DNA of 9,946 nucleotides. Origin: an uncultured Prevotella sp. GTDB lineage: Bacteria; Bacteroidota; Bacteroidia; Bacteroidales; Bacteroidaceae. Location: assembly GCA_905234355.1 (NCBI GenBank), contig CAJOHP010000073.1:1-9946 (forward strand), given 5' to 3'. Position 1 is the first letter of the stretch; every line of letters begins with the position of its first letter. Shown here in pieces: positions 6,567 through 9,946 of the stretch. The notes beneath the pieces were generated by a model, which was not told the DNA's origin, searched no databases, and saw only the letters and a list, made by a program, of their open reading frames with translations. The position numbers were made by a program, and so were the translations under genes.

Positions 6567-8402
6567 CTACTCATAGAAGTATCCGGAGTTGAACACCTTC
6601 GACATGTCGACCTCGTTGGGCTGCCATGTGCGTATCTTTATCTGCGGCTCGTCGTGGTTGGTCATGTTGACCAGGAGGAAGAGGTAGCCCTTGTCGGCAT
6701 AGTGGGTGGAGTTGTACTCCTGTCCGATGGTGATGCCGAAGATTTCCTCGTTCTTGTATTTGTCGAGCATCTGTATGTCGTTCTGGCTGAAGCGCAGGTT
6801 GATCATCTCGTTCTGCTTGAACGTCTGCCGCAGCTTGTGCAGGTAGCCGTCCTTGTCGTAGCGGTTGTACTTGATGGTCTCCTGTCCCTCGAGGGTGACG
6901 GGTCGCTCGCCGGCCGGTGTGCCTCCGGTCTTCTTTCTCACCACGTTGCCCACGATGATGATGGCGTCGTCGGCAAATACGTTTTTGATGTAGTCGTAGT
7001 CCTTCAGGCAGTAGGCCGTCTTGTAGTTCTCGAGAAACTCCATGAGCAGCTCGCGTGTGTCCTCGTTCCAGTCGGGGTGCTTGCAGAGTATGTCGTTTTC
7101 GGCCACCTGTCCGAGTCCGAAGGTCACATTGTCTATCATGCCGAGGCTGTCGATGGTGAAGACCACGTCTTCCACGAAGTTCTTCTTCGTGCCCTGGCTG
7201 AAGCTGAAGGCCATCTGCAGTCCTCGTGCCACGACGTGTCCGCCGAGTCCCCGGAAGAACTGTATGCGTGGTGTGCCGACGATGCGCCCCCGTCCGTAGC
7301 TGATGAGGCTGTTGAAGCGGTGTAGTCCTTCTGGTGTGAAGGCGTCGAGCACCTGTGTGTACTGTCGCTGTCTGATGGCGTGGGTGATGCGTGCCATGAT
7401 GGCAGCGTGTGGGGTGGTGTCGGCAGGTGCCTGTGTCTTTGTGGCGCTGAGCTTCACGCCCGCCTGCTCCTGTGCCTTGCGCATGTCTTTCGAAGGCTGT
7501 GTTGCGGAGTCTTGTGCCTTGATGCGGTGTTGGGCCTCGGGGAAGGCGCGGTGGGGCGTGACGCCCATGACGCTCTCCATGAGCTGGTCGCCGCGTGCCT
7601 GGCTGCTGTAGTCGTAGCGTATGTCGATGTGGTAGTACTCGCTCTGGTGTCCGCTGACCATCTCCATGGCCCCCCGTCCGTCCTTGGCCCGGCTGTCGAT
7701 GCCGCTGTTGCGTCCGTCGTTGTAAGTGAAGTCCAGCGTAGACACAGGCTGTCCCTGGTAGGTGAAGAGCAGGTCTACGTTGTCGCCGTCGCGCCGCTCG
7801 AGCGTCACGCTCACGTCGCTGAGCACCTGTCGTATGCGCAGGGGCAGCAGGTCGACGAGCAGTCGTCCCTGCTGGTCCTTGGCCTCCGACGGCATGGGTA
7901 GGGAGCGCACGAGGGAGTAGGCGTAGTAGTAGTACTGCAGGGCCATGTCGACGTGTCGCTGCTGCAGTCTCCCGTCGGCTATGTCGACCATGCTGAGTGC
8001 GCGGTCGATGCGCTCCTTGTAGACCTTCTGCATCTCGCTCTTGTGCATGTAGGCCAGCACGGCGATGGCGGGCTCGGCGCCGCGTTGCATGGTCTGCACG
8101 TTGAAGAGGGTGCTCTGCGAGTAGCTCTGCACGCAGCTCTGCACGCGCTCGCTGTGCTCTATGGTGCCGGCACGGTGGGTCTCGTCGGTCAGTCCGTCGA
8201 AGCTGCTCTTCACGTGCACCACGATGTTCTCGGTGAGTTCCTTCAGTGCCTGCTGGCGCGCCTCCTCGGCGGTCTTTCCGCGGCCCACGCCCTTGTAGTA
8301 GTCGGTAGACTGGAGCACCTCGTCCCAGTTGTCGGCGTGAGCCGTCGTGGCGGTGATCATGGTGAGCAGCAGGGCTGCCATGTAGCGTAGTAGTCTGTTC
8401 AT
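6567..8402 (-). CDS. Exported LPP20-like / NTF2-like domain protein
   Basis: 611 aa from ATG at 8402. The signal peptide ends at about AHA (residue 23). Residues about 35-125 resemble the LPP20 family (YYKGVGRGKTAEEARQQALKEL, then a beta strand IVVHVKSS), a fold found in periplasmic and outer-membrane-associated accessory proteins. A middle region (about 125-295) has helices and a beta segment (VSVTLERRDGDNVDLLFTYQGQPV). A polar linker about 295-330 (SATQPSKDMRKAQEQAG) leads to a C-terminal region whose residues about 445-600 look NTF2/SnoaL-like (NYKTAYCLKDYDYIKNVFADDAIIIVG, later LFLLVNMTNHDEPQIKIRTWQP). No catalytic residues can be named. It is transcribed separately from the PEGA-SUMF1 gene, 380 bp upstream, and precedes the 481-bp non-coding gap. 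A periplasmic scaffold or processing role for the neighbouring surface proteins is a guess from context. Confidence 0.85.
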   Translation of the reverse strand: MNRLLRYMAALLLTMITATTAHADNWDEVLQSTDYYKGVGRGKTAEEARQQALKELTENIVVHVKSSFDGLTDETHRAGTIEHSERVQSCVQSYSQSTLFNVQTMQRGAEPAIAVLAYMHKSEMQKVYKERIDRALSMVDIADGRLQQRHVDMALQYYYYAYSLVRSLPMPSEAKDQQGRLLVDLLPLRIRQVLSDVSVTLERRDGDNVDLLFTYQGQPVSTLDFTYNDGRNSGIDSRAKDGRGAMEMVSGHQSEYYHIDIRYDYSSQARGDQLMESVMGVTPHRAFPEAQHRIKAQDSATQPSKDMRKAQEQAGVKLSATKTQAPADTTPHAAIMARITHAIRQRQYTQVLDAFTPEGLHRFNSLISYGRGRIVGTPRIQFFRGLGGHVVARGLQMAFSFSQGTKKNFVEDVVFTIDSLGMIDNVTFGLGQVAENDILCKHPDWNEDTRELLMEFLENYKTAYCLKDYDYIKNVFADDAIIIVGNVVRKKTGGTPAGERPVTLEGQETIKYNRYDKDGYLHKLRQTFKQNEMINLRFSQNDIQMLDKYKNEEIFGITIGQEYNSTHYADKGYLFLLVNMTNHDEPQIKIRTWQPNEVDMSKVFNSGYFYE

Positions 8403-8452
8403 ATCGTTTCTTTGGTTTTTGTTATGTGTGTTTCTTTAAGCCGTCGTGGGGG

Positions 8453-8482
8453 GAAAAGTAACCCATTGGATGGGCATAGAAA
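8453..8482 (-). promoter_or_regulatory. Weak promoter candidate for the LPP20-like gene
   Basis: Minus strand TTTC (8482-8479), 18 nt, TACTTTTC (8460-8453): one mismatch in each element relative to TTTG and TAnnTTTG, with a spacer one base short. It lies about 50 bp before the ATG at 8402, a suitable distance. No better match was seen in 8403-8513. Confidence 0.25.
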
Positions 8483-8513
8483 CCGGGATAGGAACGGTTT
8501 TGGCCGCCATCGA

Positions 8514-8626
8514 TTCGATTCTACTATTTAGAATACCTGGTTTTAATATGTAGAATGCCTCATTCTAAATAGTAGAATGTGGTGTTCTACATATTAGAAT
8601 CGAGTGTTTTAGATAGTAGAATCGAA
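8514..8626. repeat. Five-unit 22-bp-period palindromic array
   Basis: Five 17-nt units start at 8518, 8540, 8562, 8584 and 8606, exactly 22 bp apart, separated by 5-nt spacers (acctg, gcctc, gtggt, cgagt). The consensus is RTTYTA-N5-TAGAAT: the right half-site TAGAAT is invariant in all five, and the left half is ATTCTA, GTTTTA, ATTCTA, GTTCTA, GTTTTA. The whole block is also an imperfect palindrome centred at 8570: TTCGATTCTACTAT (8514-8527) pairs perfectly with 8613-8626, TAATATGTAGAA (8544-8555) pairs perfectly with 8585-8596, and the middle unit is self-complementary at its ends. AT-rich in a GC-rich setting. It lies 110-225 bp upstream of the LPP20-like gene and just past the 3' repeat of the SUMF1 gene. 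It could be a multi-site operator, a cruciform or hairpin former, or a MITE-like element. Confidence 0.85.
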
Positions 8627-8663
8627 CCGCCGGGATTTTTTCGGCCTTTCAGGTCGATTTTTT

Positions 8664-8796
8664 TCGACCGGCTTCGGCGGTATGCTCTCGCCCCGCAGGG
8701 TTTGTGGGCTGCTTGTGGCGGGCTCCGCCACGCCCCGCTGCCCACCGCCCGCAGGGCGCTCTGTGCTGGCTGTTTTTGGAAGGACTACAGGGCAAG
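8664..8796 (-). repeat. Hairpin-rich 3' repeat, copy B (downstream of PEGA-SUMF1 gene)
   Basis: Counterpart of 1568-1700, same length and about 85% identical. The inner stem is longer here: GTGGCGG (8715-8721) pairs with CCGCCAC (8725-8731) around GCT, inside GTGGGC (8704-8709) and GCCCAC (8740-8745). An extra small hairpin CGCCC-TGC-GGGCG lies near 8746-8758. The distal stem equivalent to the copy A terminator has a mismatch and is followed on the minus strand by an A tract, then TCGACC, which can pair with the preceding GGTCGA. Confidence 0.75.
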
Positions 8797-9946
8797 ACGG
8801 AACCCCAGGTTGGGGTAGCGGTTGCCGGGAGAGTCGCAGAGGCGTTGGGCCGTGCGGCAGCCCGTCGCGTTGCCGCGCCAGCAGCCGCCACGATACACCA
8901 GGTAGGAGCCGGTGGCAGGACCTGTGGGATTGGTCTGTGAGTCACTGGTGTAGCTGCCGTACCAGTCGGCGCACCACTCCCACACGTTGCCGCTCATGTC
9001 GTAGAGACCGAGCTCGTTGGGCTGCTTTCCGCCAACGGCGTGTGTCTTGCTGCTCGAATACCAGGCTACATCGCCGATGGTGTTGCTGCCGGCGTAGGTG
9101 TAGCCCTTCGACTTCGTTCCGCCCCTTGCTGCAAACTCCCATTCGGCCTCCGTGGGCATGCGGAATGTCTTTCCCGTCATGCTGTTCAGCTTGGTGATGA
9201 ACTCCTGGCAGTCGGTGTAGCTGATGTAGTAGGCAGGATAGTCGTCGCCCAAGCCATACGACGACGTCCACTGGCTGCCACCGCTAGTGGGTTTATACCC
9301 CATGACGGCCTGCCAGAGCGCCTGCGTCACCTCGGTCTCGCCCATGTAGTAGGCTTTGGTCAACGTCACGCTGTGCACAGGCATCACGGACTCATATCCA
9401 TCGTTGCTGCCCATCTGGAAGGTGCCGGGTGCTATTCTGATCATCTTGAAGGTGACGGTCTTGCCATTGCCTGTGACGGTGAAGGAGAGGTCGCCGGACG
9501 TAGGCGTGGCGGGCACAGTGGGCGTCGTAGGTGTCGTGGCTACCGCTGCCGCCTTCAGCGTCAGTTCGAGCGATGCCGTCTCAGCCTCGCGCACCTCCAC
9601 GGTCTGCTGTGCCGTCTCATAGCCCGCCTTTGAGAGGGCCACGGTATGGCGGCCGATGAGCATGGCTGTGAGGTTGCGCGGCGTGGTGCCATAGTCGCGG
9701 CCGTCGACGGTGATGGTGGCGCCGAGGGGCTTGCTGATGACGGAGAGGGTGCCCGTGATGGGCGTGGGCGGTGTGAGGGTGACGGTGAGGGGCTTGCCCT
9801 CTACCACGGTGATGCGCTGCGACGACGGGCGGTGGTGCTCATGGCGGCACTCCACCTGATAGTCGCCCGCCGACAGCGGGCCGCGCCACGATCGGCGCCC
9901 CTTCAGCTCGTTGTTCACGTAGATGTCGGCATCGGCGTCGACCGTC
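8785..9946 (-). CDS. PEGA-PEGA-SUMF1 domain protein (5' end outside window)
   Basis: 386 codons are visible, running from the window edge to the stop at 8785; the true start lies beyond 9946, and an internal GTG at 9918 is not a likely start because the PEGA homology continues upstream of it. Visible residues about 1-58 are a PEGA domain (ADIYVNNELKG, GDYQVECRHEHHRP, ITVVEGKPLTVTL). About 65-131 is a second one (GTLSVISKPLGATITVDG, IGRHTVALSKAGYE). A Thr/Pro linker follows (132-150). Residues about 155-386 are a SUMF1/FGE-type domain closely related to that at 1689-3206 (APGTFQMGS, TEVTQALWQAVMGYKP, MPTEAEWEFAARGG, SGNVWEWCADWYGSY, RGGCW, LGFRLAL). The catalytic Cys pair of true FGE is not intact (W-R-G-N-A-T-G-C), so enzymatic formylglycine synthesis is unlikely. 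PEGA domains usually sit on surface or envelope proteins and help tether them. It is followed by 3' repeat copy B, and its C-terminus is a candidate DGR variable region. Confidence 0.9.
   Translation of the reverse strand, partial: TVDADADIYVNNELKGRRSWRGPLSAGDYQVECRHEHHRPSSQRITVVEGKPLTVTLTPPTPITGTLSVISKPLGATITVDGRDYGTTPRNLTAMLIGRHTVALSKAGYETAQQTVEVREAETASLELTLKAAAVATTPTTPTVPATPTSGDLSFTVTGNGKTVTFKMIRIAPGTFQMGSNDGYESVMPVHSVTLTKAYYMGETEVTQALWQAVMGYKPTSGGSQWTSSYGLGDDYPAYYISYTDCQEFITKLNSMTGKTFRMPTEAEWEFAARGGTKSKGYTYAGSNTIGDVAWYSSSKTHAVGGKQPNELGLYDMSGNVWEWCADWYGSYTSDSQTNPTGPATGSYLVYRGGCWRGNATGCRTAQRLCDSPGNRYPNLGFRLAL
8788..8892 (-). other. Candidate DGR variable region, copy B
   Basis: C-terminal 35 codons from RGGCW to the stop. 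After W356 the likely variable codons are CGC GGC AAC, then GGC before TGC, CTC TGC GAC after the next Arg, and TAC CCC AAC after SPGNR. All end in C, and all can arise from AAC by adenine-only substitution. RGGCW instead of the normal RGGSW is likewise AGC to TGC, an A-to-T change. One codon, CAA, fits only if the template was not AAC there. The framework residues are those seen in gut Bacteroidetes DGR targets of the FGE type. No template is present to test it against. Confidence 0.45.

Noticed and set aside
8514..8626. CRISPR array
   Set aside because: The repeated units are 17 nt with 5-nt spacers, too short for CRISPR repeats and spacers, and no cas gene is nearby.
8785..9946. Functional formylglycine-generating (sulfatase-activating) enzyme
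   Set aside because: The two-cysteine active site after RGGSW is not intact in either SUMF1 protein and no sulfatase gene is in the window.

Overview
The window looks like chromosomal DNA of a Bacteroidales bacterium, most likely Prevotella or a close relative. The grounds are: BACON-like and fibronectin-III-like surface lipoproteins; a fimbrillin-like domain fused to an FGE/sulfatase-type (SUMF1) domain; no Shine-Dalgarno-like leaders; and a good match to the Bacteroidetes promoter form TTTG-N19-TAnnTTTG. All convincing genes lie on the minus strand, so transcription runs from high to low coordinates.

In transcription order: (1) 9946-8785, the 3' part of a PEGA-PEGA-SUMF1 protein, followed by a GC-rich 3' repeat (copy B). 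(2) 8626-8514, five 17-nt palindromic sites at an exact 22-bp period that together form one large imperfect palindrome. (3) 8402-6567, an exported protein with an LPP20-like N-terminus and an NTF2/SnoaL-like C-terminus. (4) 6566-6086, about 480 bp without a gene, holding a strong promoter match, nested inverted repeats and an intrinsic-terminator-like hairpin; it may encode a small RNA or a long regulated leader. (5) A tightly spaced set: 6085-5189 (exported protein with a DUF5683-like membrane segment), 5172-3271 (BACON/Fn3 lipoprotein), 3206-1689 (fimbrillin-like plus SUMF1 lipoprotein), then copy A of the 3' repeat with a terminator. (6) 1497-1, a second BACON/Fn3 lipoprotein, paralogous to the one at 5172-3271 and cut by the window edge.

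The most interesting signal is the pair of SUMF1-domain genes. Their C-terminal ends have the layout of variable regions of diversity-generating retroelements (DGRs): a W-xxx-...-C-R-...-R-xxx-...-P-G-x-R-xxx-L-G-x-R-L-A-L framework, with the xxx positions almost all encoded by codons ending in C or T, as expected from AAC/AAT template codons. Immediately 3' of both genes, and across both stop codons, lies the same 133-bp hairpin-rich sequence, about 85% identical by hand alignment. That is where the mutagenic-homing initiation site and hairpins of a DGR target would be. No reverse transcriptase or template repeat is in the window, and some differences between the two ends (wobble changes, a one-codon length difference) do not fit a single shared template, so this remains a hypothesis.

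Functionally the window reads as a cell-surface lipoprotein locus: two adhesin-like Fn3 lipoproteins, two ligand-binding (probably non-catalytic) SUMF1 proteins, and two exported proteins that may help assemble or anchor them.
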